DNA of 64,000 nt, taken from NCBI GenBank assembly GCA_027533455.1, contig JAPZUC010000008.1:62001-126000 (forward strand), written 5' to 3'. Positions within the stretch are counted from its first letter, which is position 1; each line of letters opens with the position of its first letter. Below the pieces are notes generated by a model. The model was not told the DNA's origin, did not search any database, and saw nothing but the letters and a program-made list of their open reading frames with translations. Made by a program: the position numbers and the translations under genes. Below are positions 16,526 to 28,717 of this stretch, in pieces. Origin of the DNA: Porphyrobacter sp. Lineage in GTDB: Bacteria > Pseudomonadota > Alphaproteobacteria > Sphingomonadales > Sphingomonadaceae.

Positions 16526-17983
16526 TTAGTCCAGCGACTTGACGATTTCCTCGACCATCTTCTTGGCGTCGGCCAGCAGCATGACGGTCTGGTTCATGTA
16601 GAACACGTCGTTGTCGACGCCGGCATAGCCGACCCCGCCCATCGAACGCTTGATGAAGAACACCTGCTTGGCCTTGTCGACGTCGAAAACCGGCATCCCG
16701 TAGATGGGCGATGACTTGTCGGTCTTGGCCGCCGGGTTCACCACGTCGTTGGCGCCGATGATGAAGGCGACGTCGCACTGGGCGAACTCGGAGTTGATGT
16801 CTTCGAGCTCGAAGACCTCATCGTAAGGCACCGAAGCCTCGGCCAGCAGCACGTTCATGTGCCCTGGCATGCGGCCTGCGACGGGGTGGATGGCGTACTT
16901 CACCTCCACGCCCTTTTCCTTGAGCTTGTCGCCCATTTCGCGCAGCGCGTGCTGGGCCTGGGCAACCGCCATCCCGTAGCCCGGGATGATGATGACCTTC
17001 TCGGCCTGTTCGAGCATGTAGGCGGCGTCTTCCGCGCTGCCCTGCTTGTAGGGGCGCTGTTCGCGCGAACCACCGGCACCGCCCGCTTCGGGCGCTGCGC
17101 CGAAGCCGCCGGCGATCACCGAAATGAAGCTGCGGTTCATCGCGCGGCACATGATGTAGCTGAGGATCGCCCCCGAGGAGCCGACCAGCGCGCCGGTGAT
17201 GATCATCGCCGAGTTGCCGAGCGTGAAGCCCATCGCCGCTGCCGCCCAGCCCGAATAGCTGTTCAGCATCGAGACCACGACGGGCATGTCCGCGCCGCCG
17301 ATCGGTATGATCAGCAGGAAGCCGATGATGAAGGCGAGCACCGCGACCGCGATGACCATCCAGCCCTCACCCGCCCCGCCAACCGGCGAGATGGTGTAGG
17401 CGGCGATCAGGCCAAGGATCGCGGCGAGCGTGCCGAGGTTGATGACATGGCGCCCCGGCAGCATGATCGGCGAACCGCTCATCCGGCCCGAAAGCTTGAG
17501 GAAGGCGATGACCGATCCCGAGAAGGTGATAGCCCCGATGGCAATACCAAGACCGAGTTCGACGCGGCTGACCGCAAGGATCTGCCCGGCGGTATCGACA
17601 ATCCCGAAGGATTGCGGATCGAGCCATGCGCCGAAGCCCACCACCACCGCGGCAAGGCCGACGAGGCTGTGGAAGCCTGCGACCAGTTCCGGCATGGCGG
17701 TCATGGCGATGCGGCGGGCAATCACCACACCGACGGCGCCGCCGATGCCGATGGCCACCATGATCTCGGTGATATTGGCCAGCTTGTGGGTCACCAGCGT
17801 CGTGACGAGCGCGATGCCCATGCCGATCATGCCATTGCGGTTACCCGCCTGACTGGTGGCCGGGCTCGACAACCCGCGCAGCGCGAGAATGAAGAACACG
17901 CCGGAAACGAGGTAGGCGAGCATCGCCCAGGCCGGCGTTCCGCCCCCGTGGGCTGCGCCCGCGGCAAGAATGGAGAAGCTCAT
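16526..17983 (-). CDS. pntB: NAD(P) transhydrogenase subunit beta
   Basis: Beta subunit of the proton-pumping transhydrogenase, which uses the proton gradient to reduce NADP+ with NADH. The 485-residue protein has eight or nine membrane helices in the first 290 residues (SFILALRGLSSPATSQAGN, GSVIAFLKLSGRM), then the NADP-binding domain III. That domain carries VIIIPGYGMAVAQAQHA, AIHPVAGRMPGHMNVLLAEA, GANDVVNPAA and SMGGVGYAGVDN. All hallmark residues are present and the length is normal. It is the third cistron after pntAA and pntAB, with only a few bases between. Confidence 0.97.
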   Translation of the reverse strand: MSFSILAAGAAHGGGTPAWAMLAYLVSGVFFILALRGLSSPATSQAGNRNGMIGMGIALVTTLVTHKLANITEIMVAIGIGGAVGVVIARRIAMTAMPELVAGFHSLVGLAAVVVGFGAWLDPQSFGIVDTAGQILAVSRVELGLGIAIGAITFSGSVIAFLKLSGRMSGSPIMLPGRHVINLGTLAAILGLIAAYTISPVGGAGEGWMVIAVAVLAFIIGFLLIIPIGGADMPVVVSMLNSYSGWAAAAMGFTLGNSAMIITGALVGSSGAILSYIMCRAMNRSFISVIAGGFGAAPEAGGAGGSREQRPYKQGSAEDAAYMLEQAEKVIIIPGYGMAVAQAQHALREMGDKLKEKGVEVKYAIHPVAGRMPGHMNVLLAEASVPYDEVFELEDINSEFAQCDVAFIIGANDVVNPAAKTDKSSPIYGMPVFDVDKAKQVFFIKRSMGGVGYAGVDNDVFYMNQTVMLLADAKKMVEEIVKSLD

Positions 17984-17986
17984 CTC

Positions 17987-18268
17987 TTACTTGCCCTTCT
18001 TCTTGTACATCGCGAGCATGCGCTGCGTCACGGCGAACCCGCCGAAGATGTTGATACTGGCGAGCACCACCCCGAACAGGCCGAGATACTTGGCGATCGG
18101 GCTGTTGGCCTCGGCGCTGGCGATGAGCGCACCGACGATGATCACCGAGGAAATCGCGTTGGTCACCGCCATCAGCGGGGTGTGAAGCGCCGGGGTCACC
18201 GACCAGACAACGTAATAGCCCACAAAGCAGGCCAGCACGAAGATGCTGAGAATTGAAATGAAGTCCAT
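17987..18268 (-). CDS. pntAB: NAD(P) transhydrogenase subunit alpha part 2 (membrane part)
   Basis: The alpha2 subunit, which carries the membrane helices that enterobacterial PntA has fused at its C-terminus. The 93-residue protein holds three or four hydrophobic helices and the conserved run VTPALHTPLMAVTNAISS. GLFGVVLASINIFGGFAVTQRML follows, ending in a basic MYKKKGK tail. The split alpha subunit is usual in alphaproteobacteria. It lies 3 bases after pntAA and 3 bases before pntB, so all three are co-translated in equal units of one membrane complex. Confidence 0.97.
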   Translation of the reverse strand: MDFISILSIFVLACFVGYYVVWSVTPALHTPLMAVTNAISSVIIVGALIASAEANSPIAKYLGLFGVVLASINIFGGFAVTQRMLAMYKKKGK

Positions 18269-18271
18269 GGA

Positions 18272-19396
18272 TCAGGCCCCCTGAAGCCGTTCGTTGACGA
18301 CCTTGCCGCCCTGCGTGAGCCGGATCGCGTTGCCGATTTCCTCGTCGAGCACCGGCTTGCCCTGCTCCTTGTCCCAGAAGGCGCTGAGGAAGTTGTAGTG
18401 GTTGCGCGCGAACAGCGCCGAAGCGTCAGCAGGAAGCGCCGCGGGGGTGTTCGCGTAGCCGATGATCTTGACGCCGTGCTTCACCACGACTTCATCGGGC
18501 TTCGAACCCTCCACGTTGCCCCCTTGGGCGACCGCAAGATCGAAGATCACGCTACCGGGCTTCATCGTCGCGATCTGCGCGTCGGTGATCAGCCTCGGAG
18601 CAGCGCGGCCCGGGATCAGCGCGGTCGTGATCACGATATCCTGCTTGGCGATGTGCGAGCTTACCAGTTCAGCCTGCGCCTTCTGGTATTCCTCGCTCAT
18701 TTCGGTCGCATAGCCGCCCGAGCCTTCGCCTTCGATGCCGGCGACATTCTCGACGAAGATCGGCTTGGCACCGAGCGACTGGATCTGCTCCTTGGTGGCA
18801 GAGCGCACGTCGGTCGCCGAGACCTGCGCGCCCAAGCGGCGAGCGGTCGCAATCGCCTGAAGACCCGCCACGCCCACGCCCATAATGAAAGCGCGCGCCG
18901 CCTGCACGGTGCCGGCTGCGGTCATCATCATCGGGAAGGCGCGGCCGTAGGCGTCGGCCGCGGCCAGCACGGCCTTGTAACCGGCAAGGTTCGATTGCGA
19001 GGACAGCACGTCCATGCTTTGTGCGCGGGTGATGCGCGGCATGAACTCCATCGAAAGCGCCTCGAAACCGGCTGCCGCATAGGCGTCGACCACATCACGC
19101 TTGGTGAAAGGATCGAACAGGGCCGCCACCCACGCACCGGGCTTGGCACCCATCAGCAGCTTCATATCGGGCGCCTGAATGCCGAGCACGATGTCGGCAT
19201 CCTTGATCGTCGCGGCCGCCGTGCCGACGCTGGCGCCGGCTTCGGCATAGGCCGCATCATCGACCGAAGCGGCGACACCCGCCCCCGCCTCGACCGCGAC
19301 CGAACAGCCGAGCGCAGCGAACTTCTTGACCGTTTCCGGCGTGGCGGCAACGCGCGTCTCGCCCGAGGCGCGCTCTTTCAGGATGGCGATTTTCAC
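18272..19396 (-). CDS. pntAA: NAD(P) transhydrogenase subunit alpha part 1 (NAD-binding)
   Basis: Soluble NAD(H)-binding domain I of proton-translocating transhydrogenase, 374 residues. It begins MKIAILKERASGETRVAATPETV, the shared alanine dehydrogenase/transhydrogenase N-terminus. The Rossmann loop is in MGVGVAGLQAIATARRLGA (about 170-190), with the mobile-loop region before TALIPGRAAPRLIT. The start codon is GTG, with a weak ribosome site, 12 bases after the stop of the small oxidase-subunit gene upstream. It works with PntAB and PntB in the inner membrane to supply NADPH. Confidence 0.97.
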   Translation of the reverse strand: MKIAILKERASGETRVAATPETVKKFAALGCSVAVEAGAGVAASVDDAAYAEAGASVGTAAATIKDADIVLGIQAPDMKLLMGAKPGAWVAALFDPFTKRDVVDAYAAAGFEALSMEFMPRITRAQSMDVLSSQSNLAGYKAVLAAADAYGRAFPMMMTAAGTVQAARAFIMGVGVAGLQAIATARRLGAQVSATDVRSATKEQIQSLGAKPIFVENVAGIEGEGSGGYATEMSEEYQKAQAELVSSHIAKQDIVITTALIPGRAAPRLITDAQIATMKPGSVIFDLAVAQGGNVEGSKPDEVVVKHGVKIIGYANTPAALPADASALFARNHYNFLSAFWDKEQGKPVLDEEIGNAIRLTQGGKVVNERLQGA

Positions 19397-19408
19397 GGGT
19401 GCGGGCGC

Positions 19409-19531
19409 TTAGCTGGCTATCGCAGCGACGACGACGAAGGCAATGACCGCAATCAGCGGAACCGCCCATTTCAGTGTAGCCATGAAGCCCCCGTAGGTCG
19501 CTTCGGCCTTTTCCATGTCGTGAACACTCAT
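19409..19531 (-). CDS. aa3-type cytochrome c oxidase subunit IV
   Basis: A 40-residue single-helix membrane protein: MSVHDMEKAEATYGGFMATLKWAVPLIAVIAFVVVAAIAS, read as separate halves. A polar N-terminus with the YGGF-MA-LKW motif precedes one hydrophobic helix (about 23-39). This is the bacterial aa3-type oxidase subunit IV family (PF07835-like), a small helix bound to cytochrome c oxidase, often found in front of pntA in sphingomonads. An AAGAGA ribosome site precedes the ATG. It is the first gene of the pnt transcript. Confidence 0.85.
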   Translation of the reverse strand: MSVHDMEKAEATYGGFMATLKWAVPLIAVIAFVVVAAIAS

Positions 19532-19822
19532 GATGTCTCTTCCCCTTGGGCCACTGAACGCTCGGGCGAGCGAATGGTTGCCGAATGGTTGTCGAATAAT
19601 GGGCCGAACGGCCTCCGCCCGCCCAAGTATCGAAGCCGCGCGCCTATCTCAAGTCACCTTTAGTGAGAGTCCGCCACTGTCCGCAACCGCGCGCACCCGC
19701 ACGATCTGTCCCGCAGCGGCACAGTCTTAATCCCGTTTTTACCTCCTCCCCTTATGCAGAACCATTGAGATCTGGCGGAGTGTGTTCTCCGCCGCGACGA
19801 TTGGAAGCGAGCGGGACAAGTC
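19532..19822. promoter_or_regulatory. Divergent promoter interval between coxIV-pnt and the NtrC-like gene
   Basis: No gene seen. The two flanking genes point away from each other, so promoters for both must lie here. On the minus strand, TTGAGA and TACTTG with a 17-base spacer (about 19624-19652) is a weak sigma70-like candidate. A short near-duplicate, CGAATGGTTG...CGAATGGTTG (about 19569-19593), lies close to the coxIV side and could be part of a binding site. Confidence 0.4.
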
Positions 19823-21268
<1,446 letters not shown>

Positions 21269-21403
21269 ATTGGATAATTTGCGCGCTCCGGATCAAGGAG
21301 CAAGTCCAGTGAACAAGCGTCACCGCTAAGGCGGCAACAGCACATCCGGACGCGGCATATCGCCTTGCGCCCCTGTTCACTCGACATCCTGTGAGGTTTC
21401 TCC

Positions 21404-22183
21404 ATGCCTAGACTTGAAGGCGCGTTCTGCGTCGTTACCGGAGCTGCGCGCGGCATTGGCCGTGCCATCGCTGCAGCCTTCATTGCCGAGGGCGCGCGCG
21501 TCCTCCTTACCGACATCGACGAGGGGGGTGGCTCGGCGAGCGCAGCGGCACTCGGCAGCGCGTTCCTGAAACTCGACGTCAGCTCCGAGGCCGATTGGGA
21601 GGCACTGGCCACCCTCCACCCGCAGGCCGACGTGGTGGTCAACAACGCCGGTGTGACCGGTTTCGAGGCGGGCATGGCGCCGCACGATCCTGAACACGTC
21701 AGCCTTGCCGACTGGCGCGCGGTGCACGCGGTCAACACCGACGGCACGTTCCTCGGCTGCCGCTATGCCCTGCGAGCTATGCGAGCGCGCAAGCAAGGCT
21801 CGATCATCAACATCTCCTCGCGGTCGGGGCTCGTCGGCATTCCCGGCGCAGCCGCCTATGCCGCGTCGAAGGCCGCGATCCGCAACCACTCCAAGTCCGT
21901 CGCGCTCTATGCCGCGCAGCAAGGCTGGCAGGTGCGCTGCAATTCGGTCCACCCTGCAGCCGTGCTCACGCCGATGTGGGAACCGATGCTGGGCGACGGG
22001 CTGGAGCGTGAGGCGAACATGGCAGCGCTCGTCGCCGACACGCCCTTGAAGCGTTTCGGCACACCCGAGGAAGTCGCCGCCCTGTGCGTCTATCTCGCCA
22101 GCCCTGAAAGCGCTTACATGACTGGTGCCGAGCTGACACTCGACGGCGGCTTGCTGGCGGGCAGCGCGGCGTCTCCGGGATAG
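21404..22183 (+). CDS. Short-chain dehydrogenase/reductase
   Basis: Classical SDR of 259 residues. The cofactor motif [16 protein letters not shown] is near residue 11, and the acidic residue after beta-2 (LLTDIDE) points to NAD preference. The NNAG motif, catalytic Ser in NISSRSG and YAASK (Tyr-x3-Lys) are all present, and [14 protein letters not shown] closes the fold. The substrate is unknown. The ATG follows a GAGG ribosome site. A second SDR gene follows 57 bases later in the same direction; the two share fold but not close sequence, so this is a pair of paralogues rather than a recent copy. Confidence 0.9.
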   Translation: MPRLEGAFCVVTGAARGIGRAIAAAFIAEGARVLLTDIDEGGGSASAAALGSAFLKLDVSSEADWEALATLHPQADVVVNNAGVTGFEAGMAPHDPEHVSLADWRAVHAVNTDGTFLGCRYALRAMRARKQGSIINISSRSGLVGIPGAAAYAASKAAIRNHSKSVALYAAQQGWQVRCNSVHPAAVLTPMWEPMLGDGLEREANMAALVADTPLKRFGTPEEVAALCVYLASPESAYMTGAELTLDGGLLAGSAASPG

Positions 22184-22240
22184 TTTGGTGCCCCGCCGTG
22201 CCGCTTGATCGGCGGAGGCTGCGCGCCTAGCAGCCCCGCC

Positions 22241-23002
22241 ATGACCAAAATTCAAGATTTCAAGGGGCGCTCGGCGCTCGTCACCGGGGCGGCTTCGGGG
22301 ATCGGGGCGGCGTGTGCGCGGACGCTTGCGGCGCGGGGCGCGGGAAAGCTGGTACTGGTCGATGTCGACGGCGCGGGCCTCGATGCGCTCGATCTCGGGG
22401 CTTGCGAGGTGCATCGCATTACCGGCAGCGTCGCCGACGAGACACTTTGGGTTGCGCTAGACCCCCTCTTGGCCGGCCTTGACCATGCTGTGGTCAACGC
22501 TGGCATCGGTTCAGGCGGGGCACTTTCGTCGATTTCGCTGGCCGAATGGCGGCGGGTGATGGCGGTCAATCTCGATGGCGCATTCCTGACGCTCGCCCAT
22601 TCGCTGCGGGCGATGGCGGGCAAGGCTGGTAGCGTGGTGGTGGTCGCTTCGACCACCGGTTTGAAGCCGGTGCCGGGGATCGGGCCTTACGGCGTCTCCA
22701 AGGCGGCGGTCGCTCACATGGCGCGCATCGCGGCAGCGGAAAACGCGAAAAATGGTATCCATGTCAATGCGATAGCGCCCGGCGGAGTGGATACGGCGAT
22801 CTGGGAAAGCGGCGAGGATTTCGTGACCTCGGTCGCGAAAATTGGTCGCGAGGCGACGATTGCCCGCATGGCGAAAACGACGCCTTTGGAGCGCTTTGCC
22901 TCTTCCGACGAGATGGCAGACAGCATTTGCTACCTGCTTTCGGACGCGGCGGCGAACATCACCGGACACGTGATAGTTTCGGACGGCGGGTTCACGCTTT
23001 GA
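22241..23002 (+). CDS. Short-chain dehydrogenase/reductase
   Basis: Classical SDR of 253 residues with VTGAASGIGAACARTLAARG (from about residue 13), LVDVDG (NAD-type acidic residue), and VVNAGIGSGG in place of NNAG. The catalytic stretch VVVASTTGLKPVPGIGPYGVSKAA provides Ser, Tyr and Lys, and the C-terminal GHVIVSDGGFTL is typical. Start ATG at 22241 gives the standard N-terminus; the ribosome site is weak. It follows the other SDR gene and may share its transcript. Its 3' end faces folP, with a parS site in the 70 bases between the two stops. Confidence 0.9.
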   Translation: MTKIQDFKGRSALVTGAASGIGAACARTLAARGAGKLVLVDVDGAGLDALDLGACEVHRITGSVADETLWVALDPLLAGLDHAVVNAGIGSGGALSSISLAEWRRVMAVNLDGAFLTLAHSLRAMAGKAGSVVVVASTTGLKPVPGIGPYGVSKAAVAHMARIAAAENAKNGIHVNAIAPGGVDTAIWESGEDFVTSVAKIGREATIARMAKTTPLERFASSDEMADSICYLLSDAAANITGHVIVSDGGFTL

Positions 23003-23042
23003 AGGCGTGTCGCAGGGGTATTCCCACTCTAACCCATTGAAA

Positions 23043-23058
23043 TGTTTCACGTGAAACA
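23043..23058. promoter_or_regulatory. parS centromere site (ParB-binding)
   Basis: TGTTTCACGTGAAACA is a perfect 16-base palindrome identical to the widely conserved parS consensus. One more base pair on each side extends it (ATGTTTCACGTGAAACAT, 23042-23059). ParB binds such sites to segregate the chromosome, and they usually lie near the replication origin. It sits between the convergent stops of an SDR gene and folP, where it disturbs no gene. No parA or parB is in the window. Confidence 0.9.
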
Positions 23059-23072
23059 TGGGGGGAGTGGTT

Positions 23073-25366
<2,294 letters not shown>

Positions 25367-25375
25367 TTATCCACA
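25367..25375 (+). promoter_or_regulatory. Perfect DnaA box upstream of ccrM
   Basis: TTATCCACA, an exact match to the consensus DnaA-binding 9-mer, sits 9 bases upstream of the ccrM ATG on the non-coding side. A single box is too little for an origin but well placed for DnaA to control ccrM transcription. Confidence 0.6.
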
Positions 25376-25380
25376 GGCAT

Positions 25381-25533
25381 GAGTCTTTGAAGAGTCCGCG
25401 TCAAGCAGCTAATTTTACGCAGCTTGTCGGAGATAATGTGGCACGAAAGCGGAACGAAACGCGTCCGGCACAAGATGTTGAGTCCGGCGCGGGCCACGGG
25501 ACTCCAGATGCGGGGGTGTGACACAAAAGACTC
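25381..25533. promoter_or_regulatory. Cluster of five GANTC (CcrM) sites in the ccrM/sulfotransferase divergent promoter
   Basis: GANTC occurs at 25381, 25392, 25480, 25500 and 25529, five times in 153 bases where chance at this base composition would give about half a site. CcrM methylates these sequences, and the GcrA and CtrA regulators read methylation in related species. The interval serves divergent genes, ccrM leftward and a sulfotransferase-like gene rightward. Confidence 0.6.
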
Positions 25534-25580
25534 GAAACTGGCACAACCTGACCGGGGCGCGTGTAATCGGGGGAATGCAA

Positions 25581-26276
25581 ATGGCTCTGGAAGTGATCGC
25601 GGCCGGTCTTGGGCGCAATGCGACGTTCTCGATGAAGTTCGCACTGGAGAAACTCGGCTTTGGCCCGTGCCATCACATGGTCGAGGTGTTCGCAGCGGGC
25701 AGCCGGCAGGTGCCGCAGTGGATAGCCGCCGCTCGGGGCGAGGCCGACTGGGACGCTATCTTCGACGGCTTCCGATCGACCAGCGACTATCCTTCGGCGA
25801 GCTATTGGCGCGAACTCGCAGAGAATTATCCGACGGCAAAAGTTGTTCTGACCACCCGTGATCCGGACAGCTGGTTTGACTCGGTCAGTGAAACCATCTT
25901 CTCGGACGCGATGCAGGCAGGATCGGTCGGGACACCAATGGGCGAAATGATGCAGGGCTTGATCTTCAGTCACTTTGGCGGCGGCGACATTCGCGACCGC
26001 GCGTTCATGACCGACTGGTATGTGAAGCGGAACCAGCAGGTGATCGACTCCCTGTCGCCAGAACGCCTGCCGGTGTTTCACCCAAGCCAGGGGTGGGAAC
26101 CGCTCTGCGCGTTTCTGGGTGTCGATGTGCCCGCCGTGCGGTTTCCAAAGGTCAACAGCCGCGACGAGCTGAGCACCGCCGCTGAACAGGAAGGCGGAAT
26201 GCCCACTGATCCCGCCGAGGTCGAACGCTGGGCACGGGCCTATCTGACGCAACTGGCCGAGAAGGCCTTCGGCTAA
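25581..26276 (+). CDS. Sulfotransferase-like P-loop protein
   Basis: 231-residue protein of the sulfotransferase superfamily (Sulfotransfer_4-like). The N-terminal ALEVIAAGLGRNATFSMKFALEKLG gives the phosphosulfate-binding loop, with GPCHHMVEVF after it. KVVLTTRDPDSWFDSVSETI is the 3'-phosphate-binding strand and helix. Bacterial members are annotated by fold and rarely have known acceptors. ATG at 25581 is chosen because GGGGGA lies 7 bases before it; an ATG two codons earlier is too close to that site. It is divergent from ccrM and shares its GANTC-rich promoter interval. Confidence 0.82.
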   Translation: MALEVIAAGLGRNATFSMKFALEKLGFGPCHHMVEVFAAGSRQVPQWIAAARGEADWDAIFDGFRSTSDYPSASYWRELAENYPTAKVVLTTRDPDSWFDSVSETIFSDAMQAGSVGTPMGEMMQGLIFSHFGGGDIRDRAFMTDWYVKRNQQVIDSLSPERLPVFHPSQGWEPLCAFLGVDVPAVRFPKVNSRDELSTAAEQEGGMPTDPAEVERWARAYLTQLAEKAFG

Positions 26277-26306
26277 ACTAATAGCGGCGCCTGAGCCGGC
26301 GCAGCC

Positions 26307-26942
26307 CTATCGCATAGCAGAGAACAAATCGGCCTGCGCCACCGGCGCGAAGCTGCGGCGGTGGAGCGGGCTGGGCCCGTGCAGGCGCAACGCTTCCAAA
26401 TGTTCCGCCGTGCCATAGCCCTTGTTACGCTCCCAGCCGTAGTGCGGGTGACTGGCGGCAGCATCGCACATCAGTCGGTCGCGCCATTCCTTGGCGATGA
26501 TCGAGGCGGCCGAGATGGCAGGCTCGATCCCGTCTCCGCCCACGATCGCGCGCGCAGGCCAGTGCCAGTCGGCGCAGCGACCATCCGGGGTCATATTGCC
26601 ATCGATCAGTACCTCGCGCGTTTCGCAGGCGAGCGCGCCCGTCAGCGTGGCCACCGCGCGGGTCATTGCCAGCATCGTCGCCATGAAGATATTGACCCTG
26701 TCGATCTCTTCGGGTTCGACCACCGCCACGGCCCAGCCGCATCCCTGCCTGAGCGCTTTGTCGAGCACCGCGCGGCGGGCGGGCGAAAGGCGCTTGGAAT
26801 CGTCGAGGCCGGCAGGTATCGCCCCGCCCAGAACTACAGCCGCCGCAACCACTGGCCCGGCGAGCGGCCCACGGCCAGCTTCGTCGACGCCGATCACCAG
26901 CGGCTGGGCCGACGCCTTTAAATCCGGAGTGACCCCAAGCAT
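26307..26942 (-). CDS. rnhB: Ribonuclease HII
   Basis: Cuts RNA in RNA-DNA hybrids and removes misincorporated ribonucleotides. The 211-residue enzyme has the GVDEAGRGPLAGPVVAAAV metal-site motif (Asp and Glu near residues 19-20), the DDSKRLSPARR loop, the third acidic residue in VLIDGNMTP, and AISAASIIAKEWRD followed by HPHYGWERNKGYGTAEH. ATG at 26942 gives the normal family length. Its start codon shares the tetramer CATG with the start codon of the divergent sugar dehydrogenase gene, so each gene's promoter must lie within the other's coding region. Confidence 0.95.
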   Translation of the reverse strand: MLGVTPDLKASAQPLVIGVDEAGRGPLAGPVVAAAVVLGGAIPAGLDDSKRLSPARRAVLDKALRQGCGWAVAVVEPEEIDRVNIFMATMLAMTRAVATLTGALACETREVLIDGNMTPDGRCADWHWPARAIVGGDGIEPAISAASIIAKEWRDRLMCDAAASHPHYGWERNKGYGTAEHLEALRLHGPSPLHRRSFAPVAQADLFSAMR

Positions 26943-28122
26943 GATCCGTTCCGTGCCATTGTTAGCCGCTCTTTCGACCCCCGCACTGATGCTGGCAAGC
27001 TGTGCCAACGCCGAGACCGGGGAAACCGCGCAGGCGAACGGCGAGATCGTCGCCACCACCGGCCCCGCCTTTCCGTTCAAGACCGCCGAGGTCGCCGATC
27101 TCGAAGAACCGTGGGCGATGGCCTTCGCGCCCGGCACCGCCACGCTGTTCGTCACCGAAAAAGCGGGCGCGGTGAAGCTGGTAGACACGAAAACCGGCGA
27201 AACGGCCACTGTCCCCGGCGCGCCGCAGGTGGCCTATGGCGGTCAGGGCGGGCTGGGCGACATCGCCTTCCTGCCTGCCGAAGCCTCCGACAAGCTCGGC
27301 ACCCGCACGATCTACCTCAGCTGGGCCGAAGCAGGAGAAGGCGACACCCGCGGCGCGGCGGTCGGCAAGGGCAAGCTGGTGTGCACCGCGCCCACGGCCT
27401 GCGCGATTGAAGGTCTCAGCGTAATCTGGCGCCAGACCCCCAAAGTGACGGGCCGCGGCCATTATTCGCACCGCCTGACGTTCTCGCCCGATGGCAAATA
27501 TCTCTATGTCGCCAGCGGAGAGCGGCAGAAGATGCAACCGGCGCAGGACACCGCAGCGACGCTCGGGAAGATCGTGCGCCTCAATCTCGATGGCACCCCC
27601 GCCGCTGGTAACCCTATGGCGGAGAAGGGCGGAGTGACGGCGGAAATCTGGTCGATGGGCCACCGCAACATCCTCGGCATCGACTGGGATGCGCAAGGGC
27701 ACCTGTGGGAGATCGAGCATGGCCCGGCGGGCGGGGACGAGCTCAATCTCGTCAAGCCCGGCGCCAATTATGGCTGGCCTGTGCGCTCCAACGGCGATCA
27801 CTACAACGGCGACCCGATCCCCGATCACGAGCCGAACGATGGCTTCGCTCAGCCCGCGCTGAGCTGGAGCCCGGTGATCGCGCCAGGCGACATGCTGTTC
27901 TACACCGGTGACCAGTTCCCCGCGTGGAAGGGCCATGCACTGATCGTCGGCCTCGGCTCGCAGGCGATCGTCGATGTCGCGATCGAGGGCGACAGCGCAC
28001 GTGAAGTCACACGTCACGAGTTCGAGAACCGCCTGCGTGCGATTGCGCAGGGGCCGGACGGGGCAGTTTGGGTCGCGCAGGACGGCAAGGGTGCCAAGCT
28101 GCTCAAGCTCACCGCACGCTGA
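26941..28122 (+). CDS. PQQ-dependent sugar dehydrogenase (lipoprotein)
   Basis: Probable periplasmic aldose/soluble glucose dehydrogenase family member, a six-bladed beta-propeller of 393 residues. It has a lipoprotein signal (lipobox L-A-S-C near residue 21). Family motifs include LEEPWAMAFAPG, YGGQGGLGDIAF, HYSHRLTFSPDGKYLYVASGE, GHRNILGIDWD and the HGPAGGDELNLVKPGANYGWP core that holds PQQ and calcium ligands in relatives. Whether PQQ is made by this organism is not visible here. ATG at 26941 overlaps the rnhB start codon on the other strand. The stop overlaps the next gene's ATG (TGATG). Confidence 0.9.
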   Translation: MIRSVPLLAALSTPALMLASCANAETGETAQANGEIVATTGPAFPFKTAEVADLEEPWAMAFAPGTATLFVTEKAGAVKLVDTKTGETATVPGAPQVAYGGQGGLGDIAFLPAEASDKLGTRTIYLSWAEAGEGDTRGAAVGKGKLVCTAPTACAIEGLSVIWRQTPKVTGRGHYSHRLTFSPDGKYLYVASGERQKMQPAQDTAATLGKIVRLNLDGTPAAGNPMAEKGGVTAEIWSMGHRNILGIDWDAQGHLWEIEHGPAGGDELNLVKPGANYGWPVRSNGDHYNGDPIPDHEPNDGFAQPALSWSPVIAPGDMLFYTGDQFPAWKGHALIVGLGSQAIVDVAIEGDSAREVTRHEFENRLRAIAQGPDGAVWVAQDGKGAKLLKLTAR

Positions 28123-28667
28123 TGGCCGCTGCCCCTACCGCGGCCGGCACCGCCACGCTGATCCCGCTCGAGGCGGTCGATCCGGGCATGATCGAGGAAG
28201 TGCTCGACCGCGCCTTTGGGCCGGATCGTCACGCCCGCACGGCCTATCGCATTCGCGAAGGCATGGACTGGCTGCCGGGCCTGAGCCTTGCCGCGCTGGA
28301 CGAGCACGACATGCTGGTCGGGACGATCCAGTGTTGGCCGATCGGGCTCCAGACGAAGCAGGGGCAAGTGCCGCTGGTCATGGTCGGGCCGGTCGCGGTC
28401 GTACCCGAACGGCAGGGCGAAGGCTTCGGCGTTGGCCTGATGACCGCGATGATCGCCGAGGACGCACGGCTGGCCGCAAGTACAGGACCCGCGCTACCGC
28501 AGGTCCTGATCGGGGACGCGGCCTACTACGGACGCTGGGGCTTTTCCGCGGCGATGACCGGCGGGTGGCGCTGCCCCGGTCCCTATGAACAGGACCGTCT
28601 GCTCGCTCGCGGCCAAGGCCTTGCCGCCATGCCCGTCGACGGGATGTTGGGCCCGTGGGAGGGATAG
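28122..28667 (+). CDS. GNAT-family N-acetyltransferase
   Basis: 181-residue acetyltransferase of the GNAT fold, YhbS-like. The acetyl-CoA pocket is formed by VGPVAVVPERQGEGFGVGLMTAMI (motif A with R/Q-x-x-G-x-G), and VLIGDAAYYGRWGFSAA is the typical beta-5 to helix turn. The substrate is unknown. The ATG overlaps the sugar dehydrogenase stop by one base, so it is translationally coupled, and the next gene starts 50 bases on. Confidence 0.88.
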   Translation: MAAAPTAAGTATLIPLEAVDPGMIEEVLDRAFGPDRHARTAYRIREGMDWLPGLSLAALDEHDMLVGTIQCWPIGLQTKQGQVPLVMVGPVAVVPERQGEGFGVGLMTAMIAEDARLAASTGPALPQVLIGDAAYYGRWGFSAAMTGGWRCPGPYEQDRLLARGQGLAAMPVDGMLGPWEG

Positions 28668-28717
28668 GGGAGAACCCCCTTCACCTTGAGCCCGCCATCT
28701 GCCATCCCTGAGGTGCC

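Noticed and set aside
16859..18256. Long plus-strand frame opposite pntB/pntAB
   Set aside because: His/Arg/Asp-rich shadow that spans two real genes and the gap between them.
25367..25533. Possible replication origin at the DnaA box
   Set aside because: Only one perfect DnaA box and no AT-rich unwinding region; better explained as gene regulation.
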